Numbered from the stretch's first letter, positions 25,133 through 34,636 are shown. The stretch: DNA of 64,000 nt from Pelagibaculum spongiae (GCF_003097315.1 NZ_QDDL01000017.1:1-64000); one strand, 5' to 3'. The notes: generated from the sequence alone by a model not told the origin. Translations and numbers: made by a program.

Positions 25133-26497
25133 ATGATTGAAATCAAAAGTCTGGGTGCCGGTTTACTATTGTTGTTCAGTATATCTGCAACTGCAGGTGT
25201 TTTTATTAGTGCCAATCCCTCCCAGCCAACTCGTATTACTCATCCAATGGGTTATACCGGGCAAGGTGGTGTAGTAACTCTGACGGTTTCTTTTGATGAT
25301 GCTGAACTGTCAGACCCAGATCGATTTGAAGCAACTTTGATTAACACGCTCAATCACTACACGCGATTAACATGGAGCAATAACAACGCCCAATTAGACG
25401 CGTCTTTGCCTTTTGGTCATGATTTGCAAGCAGTGTTATTGCAACTATTTGGTTTTTCTCAAGGCTTGACCAGCTCTGCGGATGGGTATTTTACCGTTGC
25501 AGGTGCTGGTGCTGATGGCATGCTAAATAGAAGCAAAGGTCCAGATTCTCGCTCAGGATCACATGATGATATTCGCGGAGATGATGTTAATTATTTTTGG
25601 TTTGAACGAGGAAGAAATAACCCATTTGCTGCGCCAGAAATAGCGGATTCTAGCACCATGTCTGTAGACTTGGAGCACTTACCTTCTAGTCATTCATTTG
25701 CATCAAATGCTAATGAAAGTGTTTCTAGAGGCGGGGGGTATGGTCAATACACTAGTTCAGTGATGTTTGACCCTTTGCCAAATAATTTCACTCGTCGACG
25801 TTTGGCTGCGGATGATGCGAATACATTGAGGTTGGCTCGCTCTGGAATTGATAGAATTGCAAATACAGAAGACGACTATCGAGTTCGCTTTAATTTTGTT
25901 GGCCGAAATCAGCCAGCAGATATTAGAATCAGAACCGCCAGTATTGATAATGCGATATCACGTTTTTCATATTCTAAACGACAGCTAGCAGCAGATACCG
26001 ATGTGCTGGTATCAGTGACTGTTGCTGTCGAAGAAAATGTTAATTGGTATTACGATACTGAACCAACGAATACCGCGCCTCAAATTACGATTGCTGACGA
26101 TAGTGGGTTGAATCCACAGGCTGCGCAGTTAGTTAGAACAATCGATTTAACAGCGGTAGATTTAGAGTTGGACGATGTCAGTTGGGCTGTTAGCTCACAA
26201 GTGATGTCGGAGGCTGCTTCTCTAGATTTATCTACAGGCAATCAAGTAACGCTTACTTACCAAGTGCCAGAAACATTTCGTTCTATTGACCAAATAACGG
26301 TTGTTGCAACAGATTTTCTTGGATTAAGTCAGATATTATCTATTCCAGTCGATGCTTCAGCGCTACCACCATATATACCACCAGAGGATACTTCTGAAAC
26401 TCCGTTTCAAACTTCTATTAGCGGTGCAGGTGTGATTTGGAGTGGCGGGCTAGTGATGCTAGGTGTTTTACTTTTCCGAAGAAAATTTAAAAAGTAG
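25133..26497 (+). CDS. Secreted protein with C-terminal membrane anchor (unknown function)
   Basis: A 454-residue exported protein with a signal peptide (about 1-22, MIEIKSLGAGLLLLFSISATAG split here for length). The body is beta-rich, with cadherin/Ig-like stretches near 300-410 (APQITIADDSGLNPQAAQLV, VSWAVSSQVMSEA, QVTLTYQVPE). The C-terminus has a proline-rich spacer (PPYIPPEDTSETP), then about 18 hydrophobic residues (SGGLVMLGVLLF) and a basic end RRKFKK. That tripartite tail is like protein-sorting CTERM signals, though no exact class fits. No enzyme motif is seen. It is a single gene ending in a strong terminator. Confidence 0.7.
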   Translation: MIEIKSLGAGLLLLFSISATAGVFISANPSQPTRITHPMGYTGQGGVVTLTVSFDDAELSDPDRFEATLINTLNHYTRLTWSNNNAQLDASLPFGHDLQAVLLQLFGFSQGLTSSADGYFTVAGAGADGMLNRSKGPDSRSGSHDDIRGDDVNYFWFERGRNNPFAAPEIADSSTMSVDLEHLPSSHSFASNANESVSRGGGYGQYTSSVMFDPLPNNFTRRRLAADDANTLRLARSGIDRIANTEDDYRVRFNFVGRNQPADIRIRTASIDNAISRFSYSKRQLAADTDVLVSVTVAVEENVNWYYDTEPTNTAPQITIADDSGLNPQAAQLVRTIDLTAVDLELDDVSWAVSSQVMSEAASLDLSTGNQVTLTYQVPETFRSIDQITVVATDFLGLSQILSIPVDASALPPYIPPEDTSETPFQTSISGAGVIWSGGLVMLGVLLFRRKFKK

Positions 26498-26505
26498 GGG
26501 TAAAT

Positions 26506-26539
26506 CAAGCCGCTTTAATGATTGAATTAAAGCGGCTTG
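26506..26539. terminator. Bidirectional terminator
   Basis: A perfect 14-base stem (CAAGCCGCTTTAAT with ATTAAAGCGGCTTG) between two convergent genes. T-richness is modest on the plus strand. Confidence 0.8.
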
Positions 26540-26548
26540 TTTATGAAA

Positions 26549-27448
26549 TTAACTTAGTTGTTTTTTCAAGCCTTTAGGCAAACCCTTAATGGTTAAGGTA
26601 TCGCTGGCCACATCATAAATAACCCGGTCACCTAACAATTCCTGCTTGAAGGTCAAACTGATGCCGTCACCACGACCAGAAATTTGGCTCAGCTGGCGCA
26701 ATTGCGTTTTGCTAGAAGGGATTTCTGGCTGCAGACTGATATCTTGTGAGTGAGCAAAATCTAAGAATCGACTTGGGTTTTGCTGATCAAGTGCACGTGC
26801 CAGATCTTTAGTTTCAATCGGTAGCTCTTGCTCTAAACGGTCACGGCAATATTCTTCAGCATTTTTTAACAGACGTGATTTTTCTGAGGAGTTTTCTTCC
26901 TTACAGAAAGCATCTAATGTGCTGTTAAGAATTTTTGCTTGCAGGCGATTGTCTTGTAAAGCTTCGGTTTGCAGCAATTGCTGGAAAATGCTTTCAAAGC
27001 GAGCGCCTGAGCGGCCACGATAAAAACTGATATCACCAGCAGAAGTAATTCGCGCACCGACCATGATTCCGGATAAATCGAGCATTTCTGTCTGACTAAG
27101 TAGCAGCTCAGATGAAATTGCAAAACCCGGTAAGCGACGTGCAATGGCAAAGGCCAGTTCATCGTCTTGGCTAAGGCTGATCAGTACGCCACCTTCAAAC
27201 AGACTATCTTCGCCCAGCTGATCTGAGATGTTATTCGCGGTAGCCAAAGATAAATTTTGTAACTGCTCAGCAGAATGATCTTGCACCTGAAAATCAGAGC
27301 TCTCGGTCAGGCGGCCAGATGAAGAGACCTGCTGATTTTGGAACCAACTGTTCAGAGTGTGTTGAACTTGTTGACCGATAGCTTCAGAAACTTCTACTGA
27401 TTGTTGTTGTTGCTGACCAGGAATTACCTGGGTGAGCGTGCTCTTCAT
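26549..27448 (-). CDS. YejK/NdpA-like nucleoid-associated protein
   Basis: A 299-residue protein from ATG 27448; a TTG at 27463 adds five. The C-terminal block (GRGDGISLTFKQELLGDRVI then YDVASDTLTIKGLPKGLKKQ) follows the end of E. coli YejK closely. GGVLISLSQDDELAFAIARR and SGARFESIFQ fit the central domain. YejK binds the nucleoid and interacts with topoisomerase IV. The protein is shorter than E. coli YejK (335) and begins with an atypical Gln-rich stretch, so the N-terminal domain may be diverged. Confidence 0.75.
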   Translation of the reverse strand: MKSTLTQVIPGQQQQQSVEVSEAIGQQVQHTLNSWFQNQQVSSSGRLTESSDFQVQDHSAEQLQNLSLATANNISDQLGEDSLFEGGVLISLSQDDELAFAIARRLPGFAISSELLLSQTEMLDLSGIMVGARITSAGDISFYRGRSGARFESIFQQLLQTEALQDNRLQAKILNSTLDAFCKEENSSEKSRLLKNAEEYCRDRLEQELPIETKDLARALDQQNPSRFLDFAHSQDISLQPEIPSSKTQLRQLSQISGRGDGISLTFKQELLGDRVIYDVASDTLTIKGLPKGLKKQLS

Positions 27449-27523
27449 CTCAATACCTATCAAGCAGAATGGCAGGTCAGCTGATTCAGAAATATAACGT
27501 AGCAGCTGAACTATTAAAAAAAG

Positions 27524-27548
27524 AAAGGCCGCAGATTATGCGGCCTTT
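27524..27548 (-). terminator. Terminator of the 27573 gene
   Basis: AAAGGCCGCA and TGCGGCCTTT pair around GATTA. It lies 25 bases past the stop of the small coiled-coil gene, with a long A/T stretch on the minus-strand downstream side. Confidence 0.85.
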
Positions 27549-27572
27549 ATCATCAGATTTTCCAGTACCAGA

Positions 27573-27872
27573 TTATTTATTCTGGTCTTTCTCATCCTTT
27601 TCATCGTGATGATGTGGTTTGATCATATCTAGCAAGTTACGCATTGAGCTAGAAAGCTCTTTGACTGCTGAACCTGTGAATTCGCCGATAACGCCAAGCC
27701 TTGGGCGACTTTCTTCGACAATTTCTTCTAAATGATCAACTTCCTTGTGTTGAGCCTGGCGCGTTTCACGCTCTAACTCCCGTTCAAGGGAGCGAAGCAG
27801 GCGTTTGGTTTCCTTGATTTGAGCTTTGAGCTCTTTCTTGGTCGCCTTAAATTCTTTCAATGAATGATTCAT
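27573..27872 (-). CDS. Small coiled-coil hypothetical protein
   Basis: A 99-residue highly charged protein. Residues about 5-55 form a long predicted coiled coil (EFKATKKELKAQIKETKRLL, RSLERELERETRQ). A short conserved-looking GVIGEFTGSAVKELSSSMRN segment follows, then a His/Asp/Lys-rich tail (PHHHDEKDEKDQNK) that could bind metal. No signal peptide or membrane segment. Its ATG is 15 bases after the stop of the upstream Na/Pi transporter gene, so the two are probably co-transcribed. Function unknown. Confidence 0.72.
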   Translation of the reverse strand: MNHSLKEFKATKKELKAQIKETKRLLRSLERELERETRQAQHKEVDHLEEIVEESRPRLGVIGEFTGSAVKELSSSMRNLLDMIKPHHHDEKDEKDQNK

Positions 27873-27887
27873 TGCCGCTCCGTCGAA

Positions 27888-29039
27888 TTACTTGGTTAAC
27901 ATGATCAGGCTTATTGGGAGCAAGAAGAACACGACAATCATATAAACCAACGCGATCCACTTATGTTTACTAGCCTGATGTGCAAATAGCCTTGCTGCCT
28001 TTAATGGGATTTGCCTTAAAAAAGGTGTCCCATAAATTACAACCACAGATAATGTGTTATAGCAGAAATGAACCAGAGCAATTTGTAATGCAGCACCAGC
28101 GGCCGGTCCGCTCACTGCGGTAGCTGCTAATAATGCAGTAATACAAGTACCAATGTTGGCGCCCAAAGTGAAAGGATAAATCTCTTTCAATTTAAACAAA
28201 CCATTACCCGCCAGCGGAATAATTAAGCTGGTGGTGGTCGAAGAAGACTGAACTGCAATCGTCACCAAAGTACCCGAAGCAATACTACCAACAGGGCCGC
28301 GGCCAATTGCCTTGTGTAATAACTCTTTTGCTCTACCCACCATCAGGGTCTTCAAAAGCTTGCCCAGAAAGGTGATAGAAACAAAAATCATCACCAAGCC
28401 GATAGCGGCCAATGCGACACCACCACCAATGCCAGGAAGATCATGGAGCAGGTCTTTAAATACAGAAACCACAGGTTTGGTAATTGGCTTGATAAAATTC
28501 AAGCTTTTTATGCTGACAGAGTCACCACCCACCAACAAGTTGCTTAAGTAGAAGCTGACCTTGGCAAGAATGCCAAACATAATTTCCAGCGGCAGAAAAA
28601 TAGCAACCGCCATCAGATTAAAGAAATCATGAATTACCGCAGCAGCAAAAGCCCGACGGAATTCTTTACGCTTACCCGCATGAGCCAAGCTCACCAGCGT
28701 ATTAGTAATTGTGGTGCCAATGTTGGCGCCCATAATCATCGGAATTGCAGTTTCTACAGGTAAACCACCAGCCACCAGGCCAACAATTACCGAAGTTACC
28801 GTACTGGATGATTGAATCAGAGCGGTTGCTAATGCACCGATGATCAGACCCATAAATGGATTGGTTGCAAAAGCGAACAGTTCAGCTGCACCGTCTTTGC
28901 CGCCAGAAGCCCATTTAAAGCCACTGCCAATCATACCTACAGCAAGTAGGATTAGATAAATCATGCTTGCAACAGCGACCCATTTTAAAAAGTGAGACTG
29001 TGGCGAGCGTTGTTGTATTACTTCAGTTCCAGATTGCAT
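27888..29039 (-). CDS. Na+/phosphate cotransporter (NptA/PF02690 family)
   Basis: A 383-residue inner-membrane protein with about eight to nine hydrophobic segments and the inverted repeat typical of SLC34/NptA. QSSS occurs twice (TALIQSSSTVTSVIVG and TIAVQSSSTTTSLIIP), each followed by a GANIG motif (MGANIGTTITNT, LGANIGTCITA). These form the Na+ and phosphate sites. The start is ATG 29039 with GGTG upstream; GTG 29048 is an alternative. It lacks the PhoU-like cytoplasmic tail found in longer YjbB-type members. The charged 99-residue protein gene follows 15 bases downstream. Confidence 0.92.
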   Translation of the reverse strand: MQSGTEVIQQRSPQSHFLKWVAVASMIYLILLAVGMIGSGFKWASGGKDGAAELFAFATNPFMGLIIGALATALIQSSSTVTSVIVGLVAGGLPVETAIPMIMGANIGTTITNTLVSLAHAGKRKEFRRAFAAAVIHDFFNLMAVAIFLPLEIMFGILAKVSFYLSNLLVGGDSVSIKSLNFIKPITKPVVSVFKDLLHDLPGIGGGVALAAIGLVMIFVSITFLGKLLKTLMVGRAKELLHKAIGRGPVGSIASGTLVTIAVQSSSTTTSLIIPLAGNGLFKLKEIYPFTLGANIGTCITALLAATAVSGPAAGAALQIALVHFCYNTLSVVVIYGTPFLRQIPLKAARLFAHQASKHKWIALVYMIVVFFLLPISLIMLTK

Positions 29040-29148
29040 GGAAAACACACCTTTAGGGCCGACTTCGGCTCCAAGAGCGGCGCATTCTATTACATTTATT
29101 TTGCAAAATAACCCCTTAAGATCATTTTGTAGCTGTTGACTTTTTAAG

Positions 29149-29718
29149 TTAATTGTCGTCGTAATTTTGACGTTTTTTCTGTTTGCTGGATGAAGACTTT
29201 TTTAACAGCAGATACATGCAGCCTGCACCACCGTGATGACGTTGTGCAGTATGGAATGCCAACACCTCATCAATCATTGGTAGCCAGTGGTTTACATGGC
29301 TTTTTATCACGGCCTGTTGTTCGCCTCGATCCCCTTTACCATGGGTAATCAGTACAACCTTCAAATCAGATTGGACACAGTCTGAAATAAATTCCCACAC
29401 ATCTTGTCTGGCTTGCTCTAGCGACCGACGGTGCAAGTCAAGGCGTGAATCTATAGGGAATTTACCTTGCCGAAGCTTTTTATACACCCGATCCTGAACA
29501 CCCGGTCGCCTAAATTGCAAAAAGTCATTGGGGTTGACCATTTCAATACCGGTATTTCCTAATGGATTGGTCTCTTTATTCTCATGCACTGCCGAAATTT
29601 TTCGCATTTGATGGCCAGGCGTTATTTCAGTTTTGCTCTGAATATTGGCTTTTCGACTTGGGGCCAGAGGTTTGACATTGCCCACTTCACTTTGAAACAG
29701 GTTTTCTTCATCTTGCAT
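29149..29718 (-). CDS. smrA: Smr-domain protein SmrA (YdaL-like)
   Basis: A 189-residue protein with a variable, basic N-terminal half and a C-terminal Smr domain (about 95-175). LDLHRRSLEQARQDVWEFI holds the DLH motif and VVLITHGKGDRG the HGKG motif; the domain ends HHGGAGCMYLLLKK. The linker FRRPGVQDRVYKKLRQGKFP and the total length match E. coli YdaL/SmrA better than SmrB. Smr domains nick DNA or RNA; SmrA's cell role is unclear. No strong Shine-Dalgarno is seen. The gene stands alone. Confidence 0.87.
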   Translation of the reverse strand: MQDEENLFQSEVGNVKPLAPSRKANIQSKTEITPGHQMRKISAVHENKETNPLGNTGIEMVNPNDFLQFRRPGVQDRVYKKLRQGKFPIDSRLDLHRRSLEQARQDVWEFISDCVQSDLKVVLITHGKGDRGEQQAVIKSHVNHWLPMIDEVLAFHTAQRHHGGAGCMYLLLKKSSSSKQKKRQNYDDN

Positions 29719-29891
29719 GGCTAGAATTGATCAATCAGGAGGTGGTAGCAAAGCATATCACTGCTATCGAACTGGATACAGATTTTGAGTTTGCAAATCG
29801 TGACAGGTATTTTATTTTTTACTAAGGCTTTTATGGCAGTAGAAACGTTATTTATAATTTAGTTAACACATACAAATAACAAGGTGATACT

Positions 29892-30401
29892 GTGTCTCAA
29901 GCTACTGAAGTTTCTAAAAATAACCAGTCGGATCAACCTGCATTGTTAGTTGAGTGGACTGAGCAGCTCAGTGTTGGCATTGAAGAAATTGACGAACAAC
30001 ATAAAATATTGGTTGGGCTATTAAACGATTTACATCGATCTATTGTTGAGCATCATGGTAGTGAACAAGCGATGCAAACGCTTGATAAATTAGTTGAATA
30101 CACACGGATTCATTTTGCAGTTGAAGAAAGTTTGATGAGAATTTTGGGATACCCCGATTACGAAGAACATAAAGAACATCATGAAATGCTGATTACAGAA
30201 ATAGGCCGGTTGCAGCAAAAGCTTCGTGATGATCATAAATCGATTACTTTTGAGTTACTGCATTTCCTAAAAACTTGGCTAACCAAGCATATTTTGGATG
30301 ATGACATGGCTTATGTTGATCACTTTATATCGGTTGGCGTTAAAACGCAGCATGCGAAGCAAGGATTGATGAATCGACTGTGGCATTCAATTGCTGGCTG
30401 A
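29892..30401 (+). CDS. Bacteriohemerythrin
   Basis: A 169-residue four-helix-bundle protein with a non-heme di-iron site that binds O2. Iron ligands are in order: H in IDEQHKILV (about 44), H in YTRIHFAVEESL (about 77, with the Glu ligand), HKEHH (about 96-100), and HILDDD near 138. The first 25 residues are polar and not part of the fold. The start is GTG 29892 with AAGGTGA upstream. No chemoreceptor or cyclase domain is attached. Roles proposed for the family are O2 storage, delivery to oxygenases or sensing. Confidence 0.93.
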   Translation: MSQATEVSKNNQSDQPALLVEWTEQLSVGIEEIDEQHKILVGLLNDLHRSIVEHHGSEQAMQTLDKLVEYTRIHFAVEESLMRILGYPDYEEHKEHHEMLITEIGRLQQKLRDDHKSITFELLHFLKTWLTKHILDDDMAYVDHFISVGVKTQHAKQGLMNRLWHSIAG

Positions 30402-30554
30402 TTGAGTGCTGATTAATTGAAGTGCAAAGCCTGCCAGAACGTCTTTGGTGGGCTTTTATTATTTAGCAACAAACACTGGTCATACCAGTGACCTTGCAAA
30501 TAAATCAGCGTATGATTTCTTCAAACTATAAAAAGAAAGCTGGTCATAGATCAT

Positions 30555-31526
30555 ATGAATATAAGTCAAGTCGATCTGAATTTGCTGGCCTATCTAGATG
30601 TACTGCTACGAGAGTGTAATGTGACTCGTGCAGCAGAAAATCTTGGTTTGAGCCAACCAGCAACCAGTAATGCGCTTAAGCGATTGCGTAATTTATTTAA
30701 TGATCCGTTGTTGATTCGCACCAGTCAGGGCATGCAGCCGACTGAACGGGCAATGCAGTTGCAGCCTATCATTCGACATATATTAAGCGATGTTGAAGCG
30801 GTACTTCAGCCTAGGGAGGGTTTTGAATCTAACCTCAGTCAGCGGGTTTTTCGGATTATGGCTAGTGATTATGCCGAAGCCACGCTCATTCCCTATCTGA
30901 TTCCTTTACTGCGAAAGCAGGCTCCAGGCATTACGCTGGATTTTTTAACGCCTAGCGATGTGAATGTGCAGGATCTGGAGCAGGGCAGAATTGATATGGC
31001 AATCAATCGCTTTAGTGAGTTGCCAGATTCTTTTCATAAAGCCACGGTCTGGCAAGATAGCTTTACTTGTGTGATGCGCCCCGACCATCCAATTTTACAT
31101 GATTATACGCTGGAAAATTACCTCGAAGCGCAGCATATTTGGGTCAGTAAAACCGGCATGGGTGTTGGAACTGGCGTTGACTTGAGAAAGCCACGAGAGT
31201 TGGGTTGGGTTGACCAAGCGCTATTAGAACAAATTGGTGCCCGGCGAAACATTGCCTTGCTAACTCGCCATTATCAGACCGCAGCCATTTTGGCACGAAG
31301 CTCAGATTTATTGGCGACCTTGCCTAGCCGTATTGCCCAGCAATATTCACAGACAGGCCGATTGGCGATGCTGCCGCCGCCGTTTGATATCCCTAAATTT
31401 GAACTGACCATGGCTTGGAGTTCGATGTTGCACCACAACCTAGGCCATCGCTGGTTGCGTCGATTGATTATCGACACCGCCAGAGAACATCTAGATCAAC
31501 CGACGAAACCGGCGCCATCGACATAG
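30555..31526 (+). CDS. LysR-family transcriptional regulator
   Basis: A 323-residue regulator. It has an N-terminal winged helix-turn-helix (about 5-65, with VTRAAENLGLSQPATSNALK as the recognition part) and a type 2 periplasmic-binding-protein-like effector domain (about 90-310). The VDLNLLAYLDVLLRE opening is like NodD/LeuO-type members. Nothing divergent lies upstream to suggest a target: the neighbour is the bacteriohemerythrin gene on the same strand, 150 bases away. Ligand and targets are unknown. Confidence 0.92.
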   Translation: MNISQVDLNLLAYLDVLLRECNVTRAAENLGLSQPATSNALKRLRNLFNDPLLIRTSQGMQPTERAMQLQPIIRHILSDVEAVLQPREGFESNLSQRVFRIMASDYAEATLIPYLIPLLRKQAPGITLDFLTPSDVNVQDLEQGRIDMAINRFSELPDSFHKATVWQDSFTCVMRPDHPILHDYTLENYLEAQHIWVSKTGMGVGTGVDLRKPRELGWVDQALLEQIGARRNIALLTRHYQTAAILARSSDLLATLPSRIAQQYSQTGRLAMLPPPFDIPKFELTMAWSSMLHHNLGHRWLRRLIIDTAREHLDQPTKPAPST

Positions 31527-31537
31527 CTTTAAAATAG

Positions 31538-31562
31538 CCAGAGCGGTTAGCTCTGGTTTTTT
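31538..31562 (+). terminator. Terminator of the LysR gene, overlapping the end of trmJ
   Basis: CCAGAGC and GCTCTGG pair around GGTTA, followed by six T. The right arm and T-run fall within the last codons of the convergent trmJ gene, so coding sequence and terminator share bases. Confidence 0.88.
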
Positions 31563-32305
31563 ATATCTTGATGATTTTTTAGGCTTTCCAGAAAACCCTG
31601 CAGCAAATTCAATTCTTTATGGTTAGGTCTGGCTCGCTCAAGTAGATTTTGTAGTTTTTCTGCCGACTGTAAATGACTATCTGATGGTGCAAAACCGGTT
31701 AAATCCATTAACTGATCAATCCGTTTATGTAGATGATCCAACTGTTGGCGTTGTGGGTAGGCTTGATCATTTACAGAAATGCTGGTGGTTTGAATTGCTG
31801 GATTGAATGGGACAGGGCGTCGGTTCTGCTTACAGATTTCATAGCAAAACAATTGCACTGCCGAAGCCATATTCAACACGGGATATTCCGGGTTAGCCGG
31901 TACGCATGCATGGTAATTACAGCGAGCTAGATCTTCATTGGATAATCCGCTTCTCTCACGGCCAAACACTAATGCAACCGGTCCATTTTGTTGTTCTTGC
32001 AGGAGTTTTCCAGCGCTGGTTTCTGCATCAATTAACGGACGTTTGTTGTCCCGCTGTTTAGCGCTGGTGCCGATAACCAGTGAACAATCTGCAACGGCCT
32101 GATCCAATGATTCAACCACATGGGCGTTTTGTAATAAATCAATGGCTCCAGCTGCTCTACTCGTTGCTTCATCGGAAGGATAATCAACCGGATTTACCAG
32201 CCATAGATCACTTAGCCCCATGGTTTTCATAGCGCGAGCGGCTGCACCAATATTGCCTGAGTGCCAAGTTTGAACCAGAACGATGCGAATATTGCTAAGA
32301 GACAT
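31547..32305 (-). CDS. trmJ: tRNA (cytidine/uridine-32-2'-O)-methyltransferase TrmJ
   Basis: SPOUT-class methyltransferase modifying position 32 of the tRNA anticodon loop. The 252 residues show the three SpoU motifs: NIRIVLVQTWHSGNIGAAAR (motif 1), VALVFGRERSGLSNEDL (motif 2) and YPVLNMASAVQLFCYEI (motif 3). A helical C-terminal extension characteristic of TrmJ follows. The usual suhB and iscR neighbours are absent. Its 3' end is shared with the terminator of the convergent LysR gene. Confidence 0.93.
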   Translation of the reverse strand: MSLSNIRIVLVQTWHSGNIGAAARAMKTMGLSDLWLVNPVDYPSDEATSRAAGAIDLLQNAHVVESLDQAVADCSLVIGTSAKQRDNKRPLIDAETSAGKLLQEQQNGPVALVFGRERSGLSNEDLARCNYHACVPANPEYPVLNMASAVQLFCYEICKQNRRPVPFNPAIQTTSISVNDQAYPQRQQLDHLHKRIDQLMDLTGFAPSDSHLQSAEKLQNLLERARPNHKELNLLQGFLESLKNHQDIKNQS

Positions 32306-32513
32306 AAGATGCTAAATCAGTGGCTGAGAAAATTAAGGTCGGCAATCATAACGGCTTTTGCTCAATCAGCAAATTGCTTAAGCCAAAGAGCTAACTGTTC
32401 TTAATAATGCATCAGAGAGTGCAGTAATAAAAATGCCGCGCTTTAAGTCACCCCACTAAAAGGCACTAAAAACACGGCATTCTATTTGATTCTATTTAGT
32501 ACGAGGCAATTTT

Positions 32514-33353
32514 CTAATTGCGTAGCAGGCTTTCCACTTCGGCAATTTCTTCTCTGGCTTGTTCCAGGATTAACAAACTGGATTCAGGTGTTAATTCAGC
32601 CATTCCTAAACGCCCCATTGCAGGGACTTTATCGAGTGTTGGGCAGCGAACCATTTCTGGTGTGCCAATAAAGCTGTGTAGCTGGGCAATATTAACTAAA
32701 TCGACATAATCTAATTCACCGTCATGATCCCGGCTCCAGTTGTCTGCTTCGCGGCAAACCAGTGCCAGATCATCGTCTAATTCCCATTGTTTGAGAATCA
32801 TTTGGCCAATCTGACCGCGCAAACTGATGATGATCTGATCCAGTTCTTCGTCTTGCAAATCTTTTTGGCAAGAAAGCGCTTGAAGCAGTGGAATGGTACC
32901 GATGTCGTGTAACAAACCAGCCAAGACTGCTTTGTCAGGATTCAAGCGGCTACCATTTCTGGCGAGCACGGCGGCCAAAGCGGCTACACGTGTGCTGTGC
33001 TGCCAAAGATCTTGCATCTTCTTTTTGAAACGATCGGCCTTAGGCTGAAAGAAGTGGCGCATGGTAAATGCGACAACTAAATTGCGGGTGATTTTCAAAC
33101 CAAGACGCATTACGGCTTCACGGCAGCTGCTAATAGGCACCCGTCCGCGGTAAATAGGGCTATTTACGGTTTTGATTAAATAGGCCGCCAGCAAAGGGTC
33201 GGTTTGAATAATTTTGCTGATTTCACCAACATCTTTGTCTGGATCATTGGTTGCTTGGCGAATTTTCATTGCCAATTCAGGAAAACCGGGAAGTTTTAGC
33301 TGACCTTTTTCAATTTTTTCAGCTAACTCGGTAACAATTTGCTGCTTATCCAT
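32514..33353 (-). CDS. HDOD domain protein
   Basis: A 279-residue protein from ATG 33353. The open frame extends to 33428, but the extra residues have no family counterpart. The HDOD domain (about 15-215) includes LPGFPELAMKIRQATNDPD, SKIIQTDPLLAAYLIKTVNS, an intact-looking LAGLLHDIGTIPLL and EADNWSRDHDG. HDOD proteins usually lack phosphodiesterase activity and act as scaffolds in signalling, motility or stress. No GGDEF/EAL partner is adjacent. An imperfect hairpin at about 32431-32482 downstream may terminate it. Confidence 0.87.
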   Translation of the reverse strand: MDKQQIVTELAEKIEKGQLKLPGFPELAMKIRQATNDPDKDVGEISKIIQTDPLLAAYLIKTVNSPIYRGRVPISSCREAVMRLGLKITRNLVVAFTMRHFFQPKADRFKKKMQDLWQHSTRVAALAAVLARNGSRLNPDKAVLAGLLHDIGTIPLLQALSCQKDLQDEELDQIIISLRGQIGQMILKQWELDDDLALVCREADNWSRDHDGELDYVDLVNIAQLHSFIGTPEMVRCPTLDKVPAMGRLGMAELTPESSLLILEQAREEIAEVESLLRN

Positions 33354-33445
33354 GTTTTTAAATATAGCGCCAATACTGGAATGGCTACATGCTAACAGCT
33401 GGGTCAGGCGTTGGCCTGACCCGCCCAATCATTTCGTGACAAAGA

Positions 33446-34636
33446 TCAATTTGATAGGAACTGTTTTATCAATTTACTAACTCGGGCAACAATTTCATCG
33501 GCTTCTTTTTGGTTAATGATTAATGGTGGTAACAAACGAATAACATTGCTCGCTGTAACGTTAATCAGGATTTTATGTTCAATTAAAGCGGTTTTTACTA
33601 ACTCAGCGCAGGGGCGGTCTAATTCAATTCCCAGCATTAGTCCTTTGCCGCGAATATCAATGACTCCAGGTACATCAGCCAGAGTTTCTTTTAAATTGCT
33701 AAACATTCGATCAGCAATTAATTCGACATGAGCCGACAAATTATTTTTTTCTACTTGCTCTAATACTGCCAAGGCAGCAGAACAAGCTAAAGGGTTTCCG
33801 CCAAACGTCGTGCCATGACTTCCGGGGGTAAATAGCTCGGCTGCTTTTCCTTTAGCCAAACAAGCGCCTATCGGAACGCCATTACCGAGGCCTTTAGCCA
33901 TGCTAATAATATCTGGTGTGATATCACTGTGTTGATAGGCTAGAAATCTACCGGTTCTGGATACGCCAGTTTGAATTTCATCAAGCATCATTAGCCAGTT
34001 ATTTTCATCACATAATTGGCGAATCGTAGCTAAGAACGGATTATCGGCAACCGTCAATCCGCCTTCACCTTGAATGGGTTCTAACAGTACTGCGGCAATA
34101 TCGGTTCTTGTTGCAAGTGCTTTAAGTTGCTCAATGTCGTTGTAATTAATCCTAATAAAGCCCTGCACCAGTGGTTCAAAACCTTGTTGAATTTTACTAT
34201 TGCCGGTTGCGGTTAAGGTATTGAGGGTTCGGCCATGAAAGGCATGGCTCATCACCACAACATGCGGCATTGCTATATCTTGATGATGCCCGTGCAGCCG
34301 AGCCATTTTAATCGCAGCTTCATTGGCTTCGGCACCTGAGTTGCAGAAAAAAACCTTGTCCATACCAGCCAGCCTTGTGAGTTGCTGAGCCAGTTTCTGT
34401 TGCAGATCGATCTGATAGACATTCGAGCAATGCAGCAGCTTTTCAGCTTGTTGTTGAATTGCTTGAGTGACTGCCGGATGGCTGTGCCCTAGGTTGCAAA
34501 CGGCGATACCGCTTAACGCATCCAAGTACTCATTGCCTTGTTCATCCCACAGTCGAGCGCCGCTGCCGTGGCTGAAACTCACTGGTAGCGGGGCGTAGTT
34601 GTTCATCAAGTGATTGTTATTAGTTTGCTCGAGCAT
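33446..34636 (-). CDS. argD: Acetylornithine/succinyldiaminopimelate aminotransferase family
   Basis: PLP-dependent class III aminotransferase of 396 residues from ATG 34636, which has AGGA nine bases upstream. It has the ArgD opening LMNNYAPLPVSFSHGSGARL and WDEQGNEYLDALSGIAVCNLGH, the FCNSGAEANEAAIKMAR block, the LLEPIQGEGG and LMLDEIQTGVSRTG motifs, and the PLP lysine in ISMAKGLGNGVPIGA. Expected reaction: N-acetylglutamate semialdehyde to N-acetylornithine in arginine synthesis. AstC/ArgD paralogues are hard to tell apart by eye; no ast genes are nearby. Confidence 0.87.
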   Translation of the reverse strand: MLEQTNNNHLMNNYAPLPVSFSHGSGARLWDEQGNEYLDALSGIAVCNLGHSHPAVTQAIQQQAEKLLHCSNVYQIDLQQKLAQQLTRLAGMDKVFFCNSGAEANEAAIKMARLHGHHQDIAMPHVVVMSHAFHGRTLNTLTATGNSKIQQGFEPLVQGFIRINYNDIEQLKALATRTDIAAVLLEPIQGEGGLTVADNPFLATIRQLCDENNWLMMLDEIQTGVSRTGRFLAYQHSDITPDIISMAKGLGNGVPIGACLAKGKAAELFTPGSHGTTFGGNPLACSAALAVLEQVEKNNLSAHVELIADRMFSNLKETLADVPGVIDIRGKGLMLGIELDRPCAELVKTALIEHKILINVTASNVIRLLPPLIINQKEADEIVARVSKLIKQFLSN

